Virus record (IMG/VR): IMGVR_UViG_3300008113_000041
Coordinates: 1-64,000 of that record
Length of the DNA: 64,000 nt
Source: a virus
Reading direction: 5' to 3' (one strand)
The notes beneath the pieces are model-generated. The model ran no database searches. It worked only from the letters and a program-made list of their open reading frames with translations, and was not told where the DNA came from. Each line of letters begins with the position of its first letter. Position 1 is the first letter of the stretch. Positions 1-8,436 of the stretch are shown one piece after another. Both the position numbers and the translations under genes were made by a program.

Positions 1-7
1 TATTCAT

Positions 8-184
8 ATGTGTGATATGCGTTCGGAAAAGATTCTTGAACTTACAAACGAGCGCGACGAGGCGCGACGCATGTGGTGTGAAGCCGAAGACATAGGTAAC
101 TGCCTATCCGTAGATGACATGAAGCGACGCGCCCACGCTGAAGCCAAGCGTCGAGGGTGGGATTGTTTTGGAGAAAGGAAATGA
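8..184 (+). CDS. Small hypothetical protein, possibly cut by the window edge
   Basis: A 58-residue frame rich in Arg, Glu and Ala (for example NERDEARRMW and KRRAHAEAKRRG), predicted mostly helical. The frame is still open upstream to base 2, so the true start may lie outside the window; the ATG at 8 is only the first one visible and its ribosome site cannot be seen. Its stop overlaps the next start (ATGA). Base composition is clearly more GC-rich than the genes after it and resembles the small-gene block near 42 kb. No family recognised. Confidence 0.5.
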   Translation: MCDMRSEKILELTNERDEARRMWCEAEDIGNCLSVDDMKRRAHAEAKRRGWDCFGERK

Positions 185-267
185 TAATTATGTTTTATGG
201 TTGCTTTGTATTACTAATACTAGCGTTACTGATTGGAGCGGGGGTAATTTCAATTGACGATGATTAA
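181..267 (+). CDS. Tiny single-pass membrane peptide
   Basis: A 28-residue peptide, mostly one hydrophobic segment (residues 5-24, CFVLLILALLIGAGVIS) ending in DDD. GAGAAAGGAA lies directly before the ATG at 181, a second in-frame ATG is at 190, and the start overlaps the upstream stop. It overlaps the start of the exonuclease gene. Function unknown. The hydrophobic run and the tight packing support translation, but the gene is very short. Confidence 0.4.
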   Translation: MIIMFYGCFVLLILALLIGAGVISIDDD

Positions 268-1000
268 ACCTAAAGTTGCTGTATTAGATGGAGATATCAT
301 AGCTTATCGTGCTGCATTTTGGGCAGACCAAGAAGGAGCCGATTGGCTAGAAGATAGAATTAAAGACGATATCCGTAAATGGACACCACCAGAAGTAACA
401 AAAGTTGTTGTTGCTTTTTCTTGTCCTAGAGCAGAAAACTTTAGGAGAACTTGGTGGCCTAGTTATAAAGCACATAGAGATGTTGCTAGACAGACACCAG
501 AAAATCTATCTTATGCTGAATCATATATCAAAGACTCATTTGATTGTCAGTATAAAGACGGTCTAGAAGCAGACGATCTTATGGGCATTCAAATGTCTAT
601 GGGAAAAGCAATAGCAGTAACCATCGACAAAGATATCTATTCTGTATATGGTTGGTCTTGGAAACCACCAATGAAAGATACAGAAGAAAACCCCGTACTT
701 TTTACAAGTAAGGAAGAAGCTGATTATAACTTTCATAAGCAATGGATCATGGGAGATGTAACAGATAATATTCCTGGTGTATGGAAGATGGGACAAGCTA
801 AAGCTAAAAAGTTATTGGACTTAACAAAACCAATAAACCATACCGCATTGGTTCTTAGTCTGTACGAACAGATGCCAAATAAAGAAGGCGGTAAATATAC
901 TTTTGAAGACGCTATTGCTCAAGCAAGATGCGTTAGAATTCTTAGAAATGAAGATTGGGATAACCAAATTATACCTTGGTATCCAAAGGAGTTAAAATGA
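260..1000 (+). CDS. 5'-3' exonuclease, FEN/T7 gp6-like
   Basis: Structure-specific 5'-3' nuclease of the PIN/FEN fold, expected to remove RNA primers and process recombination intermediates, and in T7-like phages to degrade host DNA. Metal-binding acidic motifs occur in family order: VLDGDIIAYRAA at the N-terminus, GLEADDLMG in the middle, TIDKDIYSV, and GDVTDNIPGVWKMG, the helix-hairpin-helix entry with its DxTDNIPG signature. The length of 246 residues is normal for phage members. ATG at 260 is preferred; an in-frame TTG at 254 has a better-placed GGGGG and cannot be excluded. The stop overlaps the next ATG. The rest of the replication genes are at the far end of the window, so this may be the tail of the same block in a circular map. 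Confidence 0.88.
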   Translation: MIKPKVAVLDGDIIAYRAAFWADQEGADWLEDRIKDDIRKWTPPEVTKVVVAFSCPRAENFRRTWWPSYKAHRDVARQTPENLSYAESYIKDSFDCQYKDGLEADDLMGIQMSMGKAIAVTIDKDIYSVYGWSWKPPMKDTEENPVLFTSKEEADYNFHKQWIMGDVTDNIPGVWKMGQAKAKKLLDLTKPINHTALVLSLYEQMPNKEGGKYTFEDAIAQARCVRILRNEDWDNQIIPWYPKELK

Positions 1001-1458
1001 TTAGACCATATGCACCAAGTGGAATGCCTATGTCAGACTTAGGATTTGCTTTACCAGATAACACAACTTATATAAGATCCCCCTTATCAGATTATGGCAC
1101 TGCTTATGGTGGAAATCTTACTTTAAGTAGAGCCAATAATTTTATACCAGTTTCTTTTATGACAAATATTAAAAACTTTGGAGATGGACCAGCAATTTTT
1201 ACAGGTATTCGTTGGGATACAATAGCTATTCCTTCTGGTGGCTCTTTAAGTTGGTTTATAAGAAGTGGAACTATACCAATAAACTCGACAACACCTATTG
1301 TTATTGCACCAAAAGAAACAATTGATTTTGCTTATACCTATAGTGGTCCTGACGGTATTATTAGAGGGGATTTATTCTTTTTAGGAGGTAGAGGTATGAA
1401 TACTAGAGAACCTTTTTCTGTTGTAAATATTAGAACTAGTGTAGTAACATCAGTATAA
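997..1458 (+). CDS. Hypothetical beta-rich protein
   Basis: A 153-residue protein with many Ser, Thr, Gly and Pro and alternating hydrophobic residues, as in small beta-sandwich proteins; few charges and no catalytic motif. It starts at the ATG overlapping the exonuclease stop, with AAGGAG 7 bases upstream, which is much better than the in-frame ATG 21 bases earlier. A phage promoter copy begins immediately after the stop. The composition would suit a minor virion or surface protein, but that is a guess. Confidence 0.7.
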   Translation: MIRPYAPSGMPMSDLGFALPDNTTYIRSPLSDYGTAYGGNLTLSRANNFIPVSFMTNIKNFGDGPAIFTGIRWDTIAIPSGGSLSWFIRSGTIPINSTTPIVIAPKETIDFAYTYSGPDGIIRGDLFFLGGRGMNTREPFSVVNIRTSVVTSV

Positions 1459-1476
1459 TTGGGGCTATAGAGATAT
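1459..1476 (+). promoter_or_regulatory. Candidate phage RNA polymerase promoter, copy 1
   Basis: TTGGGGCTATAGAGATAT, one of six copies of TTGGGGCTATAGA in the window. The CTATAG core matches the initiation part of T7-type promoters, where transcription starts at the final G (about 1470). It lies between two genes, 12 bases before the dUTPase ATG, so the transcript leader would be very short (GAGATATATAAC). It should drive dUTPase, ribonucleotide reductase and genes beyond. Confidence 0.75.
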
Positions 1477-1481
1477 ATAAC

Positions 1482-2000
1482 ATGGATAATACATATTACT
1501 ACAATGGACATTCTTTTGATAATCCTAAGTCGTTTGAGGTTTCTTCCTTTACTTATATTCCTGAAACAACAGTTAAGATATCTTCTGTTCGGTTTCCTGT
1601 TCCAACTAAAGGAACTGATGGAGCAGCAGCCTATGATATCCAAGCCAACCTTTTACATGAAGGCAAGGTAGAAATTCTTCCACAAGAAACAAAAGTTATA
1701 GGAACTGGTATTACTTTGGAGTTACCAAGTCATCTTATGGCTTTACTGTTGCCTCGTTCGGGTCTTGCTACAAAGCATGGTATAACACTAGCTAACTCTG
1801 TCGGTTTAATTGATCCCGATTACAGAGGTGAAATTAAAGTTGCTATAAAAAACACAGGAACTAAAACTTTTGTAATTAATGATGCTGATCGAATTGCTCA
1901 GATGTTAATTATGGGTTTTGTTTCTCCCGAATTTATTAGTGTAAAACAAGTATTTAATACTACCAGAGGCTCTGGTGGTTTTGGTTCAACAGGAGTATAA
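1482..2000 (+). CDS. dut: dUTPase (dUTP pyrophosphatase)
   Basis: Hydrolyses dUTP to dUMP and pyrophosphate, keeping uracil out of DNA and supplying dUMP to ThyX, also present here. The trimeric dUTPase motifs are visible in order after an extra N-terminal stretch of about 35 residues: GTDGAAAYD (motif 1), PRSGLATKHG (motif 2), GLIDPDYRGEI (motif 3, with the uracil-binding hairpin), RIAQMLI (motif 4), and the C-terminal glycine-rich RGSGGFGSTG (motif 5). Length is 172 residues. It is the first gene after the promoter at 1459 and has no good Shine-Dalgarno sequence, which fits a start very near the transcript end. Confidence 0.95.
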   Translation: MDNTYYYNGHSFDNPKSFEVSSFTYIPETTVKISSVRFPVPTKGTDGAAAYDIQANLLHEGKVEILPQETKVIGTGITLELPSHLMALLLPRSGLATKHGITLANSVGLIDPDYRGEIKVAIKNTGTKTFVINDADRIAQMLIMGFVSPEFISVKQVFNTTRGSGGFGSTGV

Positions 2001-2001
2001 T

Positions 2002-3891
2002 ATGGATACATTTCAAAAGTTTATTGCTATTAGTCGATATGCTAGATGGATTGAAGAAGAAGGTCGTAGAGAAAACTGGGAAGAAACTGTAGATAGATGG
2101 TGGAATTACTTTACAAGTAAAGAACCATCTATGTTAGAACGACCAGACATTAAGAAAGCAATTCTTAATAGAGAAGTTCTTCCTAGTATGCGTGGTCTTA
2201 TGGTTGCAGGTCCAGCTTTGGATCGTGACCATACCGCTTTATATAATTGCGCTTATTCTGAAATTGATTCGCCCGAATCTTTTTCAGAACTAATGTATGT
2301 TCTTATGTGTGGTACTGGTATGGGTTTCTCTGTTGAGCGTAGATGCACAGAAAAGCTACCTACAGTACCAAAGATTGACAAAGATTGGAATATCATTATT
2401 AATGTTGAAGACTCAAGAGAAGGTTGGTGCAACGCATTAAAGAGTCTAATCAACTTCTTATACAATGGTATTCATCCTAAGTGGTCTACAACTAAAGTAA
2501 GACCAGCTGGGGCAAGACTAAAGACATTTGGTGGGCGGGCTAGTGGTCCTGCTCCTTTAGAAGAAGTCTTTAGGTTTATTGTACAGATTTTCTATAAGGC
2601 ACAAGATAGAAAACTAACACCACTAGAGTGTCACGATATCTGTTGTAAGATTGCTCAGTCTGTAATTGTTGGTGGAGTAAGACGCTCCGCTATGATTTCA
2701 CTAAGTGATCTTTCCGATAGAGAGATGGCGTTGTGTAAGAGCGGGGCTTGGTGGGAGGGATCGGGTCATCGTTCCCTAGCTAACAACTCAGCCGTATACA
2801 CAAGCAAGCCAAGCTTAGGACAATTCCTAGAAGAGTGGACCGATCTGTATAACTCACACTCAGGAGAGCGTGGTATGTTAAACAGACAAGCACTAGCAAG
2901 TGTAGCAGAAAGAGCAGGAAGAGAAACACAAAACATTTATTTTGGAACAAATCCCTGTAGTGAAATTATTCTTAGACCAAATCAATTCTGTAATCTTTCT
3001 ACCGTTGTTGTAAAAGATTATGACACAGAAGAAACACTGTTGGCTAAGATTGAAGTAGCTACTATTATAGGTACTATTCAAAGTAAGTTTACTTATTTTC
3101 CCTACTTAAGTGAAAAGTGGAAAAAGAACTGTGAAGACGAAAGACTTCTTGGTGTAAGCATGACTGGTATTTTTGATAACCCACTTACATCAGGCAAAGT
3201 AAGCCCAACAAAATTAATCAGCCTTCTACAAAAGCTAAAAGCACACACAGAAGTCATTAATAAAGAGTGGTCTGAAAAGATTGGAATTAATCCATCTAAG
3301 TCTATTACCTGTGTTAAGCCAGAAGGAACAACAAGTTGTCTAGCTGGTTGTGCCAGTGGTCTTCATCCACAGTATGCGCCTTACTTTATTCGTAGAGTTC
3401 GTATTGATAAGAAAGATCCTGTGTATAATCTTATGAAAGATCAGGGTGTTCCTTGTGAAGACTGTGTTATCAATCCCGACAACCAAGCAGTATTCTCGTT
3501 TCCCATGAAGTCTTCTAATATGACAATGACATCTAGAAATCTGGATGCTATTACACACATGATTCTTTGGAAGATCTATCAAGATTACTACTGCCACCAC
3601 AAACCAAGTGTTACTGTAAACTATAATGATAATGAGTTTTTGCTTTTAGGTCAGTGGGTATATGAATACTTTGACGGTATTTCTGGTGTATCCTTCTTAC
3701 CAAAGACAGAACATACCTATCAACAAGCACCATTTGAAGAAATTTCAGAAGAAGTATATAATACATTCCCATATGTAGATGTAGATTTCTCTGTATTACC
3801 AAGTTATGAAAAGTCTGATACAACCACAAGCAGTCATAGTTTTGCTTGTACAGCTAATGGTTGTGAACTAACAGACATTACAACAGGATAA
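2002..3891 (+). CDS. nrdJ: Adenosylcobalamin-dependent (class II) ribonucleotide reductase
   Basis: Reduces ribonucleotides to deoxyribonucleotides using a thiyl radical made with coenzyme B12. The 629 residues match the monomeric RTPR type: YNCAYSEID carries the first redox cysteine; GVRRSAMISL is the conserved specificity region; FGTNPCSEI has the N-x-C-x-E radical/active-site signature; QFCNLST has the partner cysteine; VKPEGTTSCLAG is the phosphate-binding part; the C-terminal tail has the cysteine pair CTANGC that would re-reduce the site. It is somewhat shorter than the Lactobacillus enzyme. The chosen ATG has AGGAG 7 bases upstream; a longer start inside dut is less likely. T7 itself has no reductase. 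Cobalamin must come from the host. Confidence 0.95.
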   Translation: MDTFQKFIAISRYARWIEEEGRRENWEETVDRWWNYFTSKEPSMLERPDIKKAILNREVLPSMRGLMVAGPALDRDHTALYNCAYSEIDSPESFSELMYVLMCGTGMGFSVERRCTEKLPTVPKIDKDWNIIINVEDSREGWCNALKSLINFLYNGIHPKWSTTKVRPAGARLKTFGGRASGPAPLEEVFRFIVQIFYKAQDRKLTPLECHDICCKIAQSVIVGGVRRSAMISLSDLSDREMALCKSGAWWEGSGHRSLANNSAVYTSKPSLGQFLEEWTDLYNSHSGERGMLNRQALASVAERAGRETQNIYFGTNPCSEIILRPNQFCNLSTVVVKDYDTEETLLAKIEVATIIGTIQSKFTYFPYLSEKWKKNCEDERLLGVSMTGIFDNPLTSGKVSPTKLISLLQKLKAHTEVINKEWSEKIGINPSKSITCVKPEGTTSCLAGCASGLHPQYAPYFIRRVRIDKKDPVYNLMKDQGVPCEDCVINPDNQAVFSFPMKSSNMTMTSRNLDAITHMILWKIYQDYYCHHKPSVTVNYNDNEFLLLGQWVYEYFDGISGVSFLPKTEHTYQQAPFEEISEEVYNTFPYVDVDFSVLPSYEKSDTTTSSHSFACTANGCELTDITTG

Positions 3892-3893
3892 TT

Positions 3894-4109
3894 ATGATTA
3901 GTATTGAACAAATTGCATTACGATTAAACTCAGGTGTAGCTTTAACATCAGCAGAAAGTTCTTTATTTTTAAGAACATTACATCAAGAACTTACAAAATT
4001 AAAGGAAGAAGTTAATGAACTCAAAGTATCCGTATCTAAATCCAGAGTGGATTCCGCTACTAAGACAGTTGTACCAGCCTCTACAATACGACGAAAGGAT
4101 GACAGCTGA
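3894..4109 (+). CDS. Small coiled-coil hypothetical protein
   Basis: A 71-residue protein starting two bases after the reductase stop, with GGA just ahead. The middle (about residues 25-47, LRTLHQELTKLKEEVNELKV) has heptad-like Leu/Val spacing typical of a coiled coil, followed by a basic, Ser/Thr-rich tail. It overlaps the next gene by 95 bases in another frame. No family recognised. Confidence 0.5.
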   Translation: MISIEQIALRLNSGVALTSAESSLFLRTLHQELTKLKEEVNELKVSVSKSRVDSATKTVVPASTIRRKDDS

Positions 4110-4209
4110 TGAGTTTATTAGGCTTGCGGCTTTTACTGCTGGTCAAATCTCACTAATAGATAAATTAGAATCTATTATTAAACTACAACAAAAGGAAAAT
4201 CTTAAATGA
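4015..4209 (+). CDS. Small hypothetical protein
   Basis: A 64-residue frame whose ATG is preceded by AAGGAAGAAG. The sequence looks like a folded domain: NPEWIPLLRQLY, then a helical half with DEFIRLAAFTAGQISLIDKLE. It overlaps the preceding small gene by 95 bases, which is unusual, but its stop overlaps the next start (ATGA), arguing for real translation. An alternative start is the ATG at 4099, which would remove nearly all the overlap. Function unknown. Confidence 0.55.
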   Translation: MNSKYPYLNPEWIPLLRQLYQPLQYDERMTADEFIRLAAFTAGQISLIDKLESIIKLQQKENLK

Positions 4210-5087
4210 GTTCCTTTCAAGATTTGCTTTCTAGTGTCTCAAATATGTTTAGTCAACAACAAAAAGAAAGACAAGTTAGACAAACCAATTTAGAACTAGG
4301 AAAACCAACTGGCCGTCTTTCTAAAGCACAAAGACAAATAGCAAAGAAAAAAGAAATCGCACAACTAAAAAGTAAGATAGGTGAACTTCAAAGATCAGAT
4401 CTTGGTGTGCGCGTTTCTGATATAGAAACTAATTTCTACAAACAAGCCTTACAAGGTTTCGAGTCAAAAGTAGCAGAAACCTATCAAAAAAAATTTGAAG
4501 CAAGAACAAAACTAGAACAAGTAAATCAAGCATTTCAAGACGCTTTACAACAACAGCAACAAAGCACAACTTCGTTTTCGCTTTGGCGAACTGATCCAAA
4601 TCTTCGTTTATCAGAAGCAGAAAAAACAGCAATGTCAAGTCCAAAAGCAATTGTCGATTTGTTTAATCAAAAAAACGAAATGCAAAAAAAAGGCTATCGT
4701 TCTGCTGCTAGATGGATGAAAAGAAACTGGAATAATGAAGACTCTTATCTCTATAAAGCTTATGTACAAGCTAATGAAATACTAAAGCAACAAGAAATGG
4801 GTACTTCTTATAACCAACAAATAGAAAATACACAAAGAAGTTTAGACTTAGCTACACAAACAGCTATTGAACAGGCACAAATTACAGCAGCTCCTTTAGA
4901 TGTTATTCGTAATCAAACTATAGATACTCTTGGAAGAGAAATTAAAGAAAGAGAAACAACACCAAGCACTTCTATTCTTACTGAGGCAAAAGAAGGACCA
5001 GCCAAAACAGAAACAACCACCCCTAAAGTTAAACAAAAACTTAAGCGGGTTCAACAACCTTCTTATTATGAAGGTAGACCACAGTAA
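4206..5087 (+). CDS. Gln/Lys-rich coiled-coil protein, possible virion component
   Basis: A 293-residue protein with very high Gln, Lys and Glu and long helical stretches: a basic region RLSKAQRQIAKKKEIAQLK near residue 40, then a heptad-like segment to about residue 120, a compact part with SLWRTDPNLRLSEAEKTA near 125-145, and a second helical half ending in a Pro/Lys-rich tail. No enzymatic motif. It lies two genes upstream of the portal in the structural block and could be a scaffold-like or internal protein; this rests on position and composition only. Confidence 0.65.
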   Translation: MSSFQDLLSSVSNMFSQQQKERQVRQTNLELGKPTGRLSKAQRQIAKKKEIAQLKSKIGELQRSDLGVRVSDIETNFYKQALQGFESKVAETYQKKFEARTKLEQVNQAFQDALQQQQQSTTSFSLWRTDPNLRLSEAEKTAMSSPKAIVDLFNQKNEMQKKGYRSAARWMKRNWNNEDSYLYKAYVQANEILKQQEMGTSYNQQIENTQRSLDLATQTAIEQAQITAAPLDVIRNQTIDTLGREIKERETTPSTSILTEAKEGPAKTETTTPKVKQKLKRVQQPSYYEGRPQ

Positions 5088-5098
5088 AGGAGGTACTT

Positions 5099-5452
5099 AT
5101 GGGCGGCGCACCTACAATTGAAGGTGGTATGACTAAAGCAGAGCAAGAAGAACTGCTTGCAGACGAACGAAGATATCAAGAAGAACAAGAAAACATTAGA
5201 CGCGAAAGAGCTAAATCCGAAGAAAAAGAAAGAGAAGAAGCAGCAAAAGCAGAAAGAGAAAGAATTAAAGCAGAAGAAGCAGCTAGGATTACCGAAGCTA
5301 ACATGGCTGAAGAAGAAGCAATTTCTGCGGCAACATCTATGGAGGAAGAAGAAGAAGGAAAAGACAAACTAACCGTAGACTTTTATGGCTCTCTATATAA
5401 CGGAGTCGGATCAAGACCAACAACCAGAACTAATACAACAAGGCCAGCATGA
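5099..5452 (+). CDS. Highly charged helical protein upstream of portal
   Basis: A 117-residue protein with a textbook ribosome site (AAAGGAGG, 5 bases before ATG). Residues 10-85 are almost entirely Glu, Lys, Arg and Ala in a single predicted helix; the C-terminal 30 residues change to a Tyr/Gly/Thr-rich tail (VDFYGSLYNGVGSRP). The stop overlaps the portal start (ATGA), so the two are translationally coupled. Function unknown; possibly an assembly factor. Confidence 0.65.
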   Translation: MGGAPTIEGGMTKAEQEELLADERRYQEEQENIRRERAKSEEKEREEAAKAERERIKAEEAARITEANMAEEEAISAATSMEEEEEGKDKLTVDFYGSLYNGVGSRPTTRTNTTRPA

Positions 5453-7071
5453 ACCCAAAGACTTTAGCCGAACGCTTTAGAATTCTGGATTCAGCCCGAA
5501 CAAGTAAAGTTGATAGAGCTAGATTGTGTTCATCATTAACAATCCCATCTATTCTACCCCCAGAAAATTGGACAGAAGAAATGGCATTACCACAACCATA
5601 TAGCTCTGTTGCTTCCAGAGGTGTTACGGCTTTAGCATCTAGGATTCTTAGTGCATTGATGCCTTTAAACGATACGCCTTTCTTTAAGTTTAAAATAAAA
5701 AGTGGTGTTGAACCACCAACAGAAATTTCGGGATATTTAGAAACTCTAAGCTTTCAAGTATATAATAAACTTATTTCAAAAAACTTAAGAGAGTCTGTAT
5801 ATATCGCTCTCCAACACTTAATTGTTACGGGAGATGTTTTATTTTGTATGGAAGATAACTATAGTTTTAGAAACTATAGATTAGATCAGTTTGTTGCTCA
5901 ACGAGATGTAATGGGTGAAGTAAAAGAAATTATTCATTTAGAATATCTTGCTGTAGATCCTGAAAACGAACTTTATTATTTTGGTTCTGAATCGGGGATT
6001 GAATACAGACGAGGATATAAAACTATCTATTGTCAGTATTTAAAGCAAGAAGATGGAACATGGTATTCTAGAAAAGAAACAGAAAATGGAGAACTACTGG
6101 ATGAGGGTTATTATGAAATCCTTCCATTAGTTCACTTAAGATGGTATTCTATTGCGGGTGAAAACTACGGTAGATCTCATTGTGAAGATATACTTGGTGA
6201 TTTAACTGCACTAGAAAACTATACTCAAGGTATGTTAGAAGGAATGTCCGCTGCTTCTGCTTTCTGGATGGGCGTTGATCCTACTGGTATTACAGAAGTA
6301 GATGATATTGCTTCAGCAAGAAACGGAAGTTTTATTGCAGCAAGACCTAATGATGTCTTTACTATTTCTCCAGCACAAACGATTAATCCACAAATATCAT
6401 CTACCAGTACAGCAGTAGAAAACATGAGAAGAGAAGTTGGACAGGCTTTCTTAATGTCCTCTTCCGCTATCCCAACAGGGGATCGTGTTACTGCTACTGC
6501 AGTTAGAATGATTGGTTCTGAACTTGAGACTATTCTTGGTGGTGCTTTCTCTAGTATTTCTAGAACATTAATGGAACCACTTGTAAAACGAACTTTAGCT
6601 TTAATGTTAAAGGATGAAGAAATAGATCCAAGACTACAAGATCAATTCTTTGATAAAGACGGAACACTTGCGGTAGAAATTATCACTGGTCTTCAAGCTT
6701 TATCAAGAGATACTGATCTTCAAAAACTTATTCAGATGGGTGAAATGGTTAGAAATTTACCAGAGCAAGCCGTAGCTACCTTTAAATGGGATAGTTATGC
6801 TAAAGCCTTAATTACTTCTCTTGGGTTTGATTCGCGTATGTGGGTCAAGTCAGAAGAAGAAGTACAAAATGAAATGATGGAAATGCAGAATAAACAAATG
6901 CAAATGCAAATGAGACAACAAGCGGGTAACGCTATGACTCAAGGTGCTATTAATACAGCAACCGCTGCTGCTACTTCCGATCTACAACAAACAGGTGGGC
7001 AGAATATTCAAGCCATGTTAGAACAGGCTGGAGTAAACCCACAGCAACTATTAGGAGGTTTGGGTGGCTAA
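5449..7071 (+). CDS. Portal protein (T7 gp8-like head-tail connector)
   Basis: Forms the dodecameric portal through which DNA is packaged and ejected. The 540 residues are close to T7 gp8 in length. The N-terminal half matches the podoviral connector type (LPQPYSSVASRGVTALASRILSALMP around residue 50, with a Phe-rich PFFKFKI after it), the middle has the LEYLAVDP and LRWYSIAGENYGRSHCED segments, and the C-terminal part has the long helical MRREVGQAFLMSS region, ending in a Met/Gln-rich tail. It is followed, as in T7, by scaffold, capsid and tail tube genes, with two tiny basic genes inserted. Confidence 0.92.
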   Translation: MNPKTLAERFRILDSARTSKVDRARLCSSLTIPSILPPENWTEEMALPQPYSSVASRGVTALASRILSALMPLNDTPFFKFKIKSGVEPPTEISGYLETLSFQVYNKLISKNLRESVYIALQHLIVTGDVLFCMEDNYSFRNYRLDQFVAQRDVMGEVKEIIHLEYLAVDPENELYYFGSESGIEYRRGYKTIYCQYLKQEDGTWYSRKETENGELLDEGYYEILPLVHLRWYSIAGENYGRSHCEDILGDLTALENYTQGMLEGMSAASAFWMGVDPTGITEVDDIASARNGSFIAARPNDVFTISPAQTINPQISSTSTAVENMRREVGQAFLMSSSAIPTGDRVTATAVRMIGSELETILGGAFSSISRTLMEPLVKRTLALMLKDEEIDPRLQDQFFDKDGTLAVEIITGLQALSRDTDLQKLIQMGEMVRNLPEQAVATFKWDSYAKALITSLGFDSRMWVKSEEEVQNEMMEMQNKQMQMQMRQQAGNAMTQGAINTATAAATSDLQQTGGQNIQAMLEQAGVNPQQLLGGLGG

Positions 7072-7369
7072 ACCAAAATTAAATAAAGCAAGTATGCCTT
7101 GCAATAAACCACGAAAGTCTCCAAATCCAGCTAAAAAAAGAGTAGTTAAAGCTTGTGCAAATGGTAAGGAGAAGATCATTCATTATGGTGCTTCGGGTTA
7201 TGGACACAACTATAGTCCTGAAGCGCGTAAATCTTTTAGAGCAAGACATAAATGTGATTCGGCTAAAGATAAACTATCAGCCCAATATTGGGCCTGTAAA
7301 GATTTATGGGCTGGACCAGGAGGTTCTAAAAAGTCTTGCCCTAAAGGAAGAAAGTGTAAAGGTAAATAA
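7064..7369 (+). CDS. Small basic Cys-containing protein
   Basis: A 101-residue protein with a GTG start, placed 5 bases after TTAGGAGG and inside the end of the portal gene. Very rich in Lys/Arg with seven cysteines. The central part GASGYGHNYSPEARKSFRARHKC followed by SAKDKLSAQYWACKDLW looks like a compact domain flanked by basic tails. I recall similar short proteins in other aquatic phages but cannot name a family. Possible roles are nucleic-acid binding or DNA condensation in the head; inferred from charge and position only. Confidence 0.75.
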   Translation: MAKPKLNKASMPCNKPRKSPNPAKKRVVKACANGKEKIIHYGASGYGHNYSPEARKSFRARHKCDSAKDKLSAQYWACKDLWAGPGGSKKSCPKGRKCKGK

Positions 7370-7500
7370 TGCCTTTTAAATCAAAAGCACAAAGACGCTT
7401 TATGTATGCAACTCATCCTAAGATTGCCGCTAGGTGGTCTAAGGAAACACCAAAGAAAACTAAATTACCAAATAAAGTTTCTAAAAAAAAGAAACGATAA
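7369..7500 (+). CDS. Tiny basic protein
   Basis: A 43-residue protein whose ATG shares a base with the previous stop (TAATG). It opens with MPFKSKAQRRFMYATHP, a pattern seen in many short phage proteins (SKAQRRFM), then IAARWSKETPKK and a Lys-rich tail. More than a third of the residues are Lys or Arg. It sits between portal and scaffold. Function unknown, but the conserved opening argues against chance. Confidence 0.7.
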   Translation: MPFKSKAQRRFMYATHPKIAARWSKETPKKTKLPNKVSKKKKR

Positions 7501-7510
7501 AGGATAACAA

Positions 7511-8422
7511 ATGGAACAAAACGATACCATGACTCCACAGGATACTCCTGTTGAACAATCACAGGTTTCGACTGAGACTACTCAATATCAGTCTGAACTA
7601 AAAGCTTTTAATACTTATGTTGAAGCCAACCAAGTACAAGTACCAAGCAATTTTAAATCATCTGGTGATTGGTTTAAGTCTCTAAAGAATGCACAATCAG
7701 AGTATACAAAAGCTAGACAAGAACTAGCACAATTAAAGAAACAACCAGTGGCTCCTGTTGTTGAAGAAACTGTGGAAGACGCAGCTCTTGAACAAACTGA
7801 AGTAGAACCCGTACCTCAGATTCAAGAAGAACTAAGAATTCCAAAGAAAGAACCACCAAAGGAACAACCACCACAGACAGCACAAACGGATCTAACACAA
7901 GAAGAATGGAAGAAGTATTCTGTTGAAGTCGCTACGACTGGAGAGTTATCTCAAGAGTCAAGGCTTGCTATTAAGCAGAAAACTAAATTACCAGATTTTG
8001 TGATTGATGAGTTTATGCAGGGTCAAAAAGCCCGTCTGAATGCTGCCTATACAGAAGCAGCAAAAGTTATTGGAGGTAAGGATAATCTTGCTAGAGTCTT
8101 TAACTGGGCTAGTAAGAACCTTTCTCAAGAGCAACAAGCAGAAATTAATGCAACACTAGCTTCTCCATCGTGGGAAGTTGCGTTGCTTGGTTTAAAAGCT
8201 AAGTACGATTCTGCCACAGCTAATAAACCAACATCAAAAGAACCAGTTACTAAAGTAGGAGAAAAGGTTTCAGTAGCTAAAGCTCAGGCTGCTACTGGTC
8301 CTTATCTATCTAAGGCAGAGTTTTACAAAGATCGGTCTAATCCCTTATTCAAAACCGATTCAAGATTCAGACAAACAGTTGAAGCCCGTATGATGAAAAC
8401 GGATTTTAACAAACTAACTTAA
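7511..8422 (+). CDS. Capsid scaffolding protein (T7 gp9-like)
   Basis: Expected to guide procapsid assembly and then leave. The 303 residues are close to T7 gp9 and it has the same place between portal and capsid genes. The sequence is acidic and low-complexity for the first half (Gln, Glu, Pro, Thr rich, with VEPVPQIQEEL), then helical, with a basic C-terminal end (SRFRQTVEARMMKTDF) as expected for the capsid-binding part of scaffolds. The sequence alone is not diagnostic; position carries most of the weight. Confidence 0.8.
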   Translation: MEQNDTMTPQDTPVEQSQVSTETTQYQSELKAFNTYVEANQVQVPSNFKSSGDWFKSLKNAQSEYTKARQELAQLKKQPVAPVVEETVEDAALEQTEVEPVPQIQEELRIPKKEPPKEQPPQTAQTDLTQEEWKKYSVEVATTGELSQESRLAIKQKTKLPDFVIDEFMQGQKARLNAAYTEAAKVIGGKDNLARVFNWASKNLSQEQQAEINATLASPSWEVALLGLKAKYDSATANKPTSKEPVTKVGEKVSVAKAQAATGPYLSKAEFYKDRSNPLFKTDSRFRQTVEARMMKTDFNKLT

Positions 8423-8436
8423 AAGGATAAAACAAA

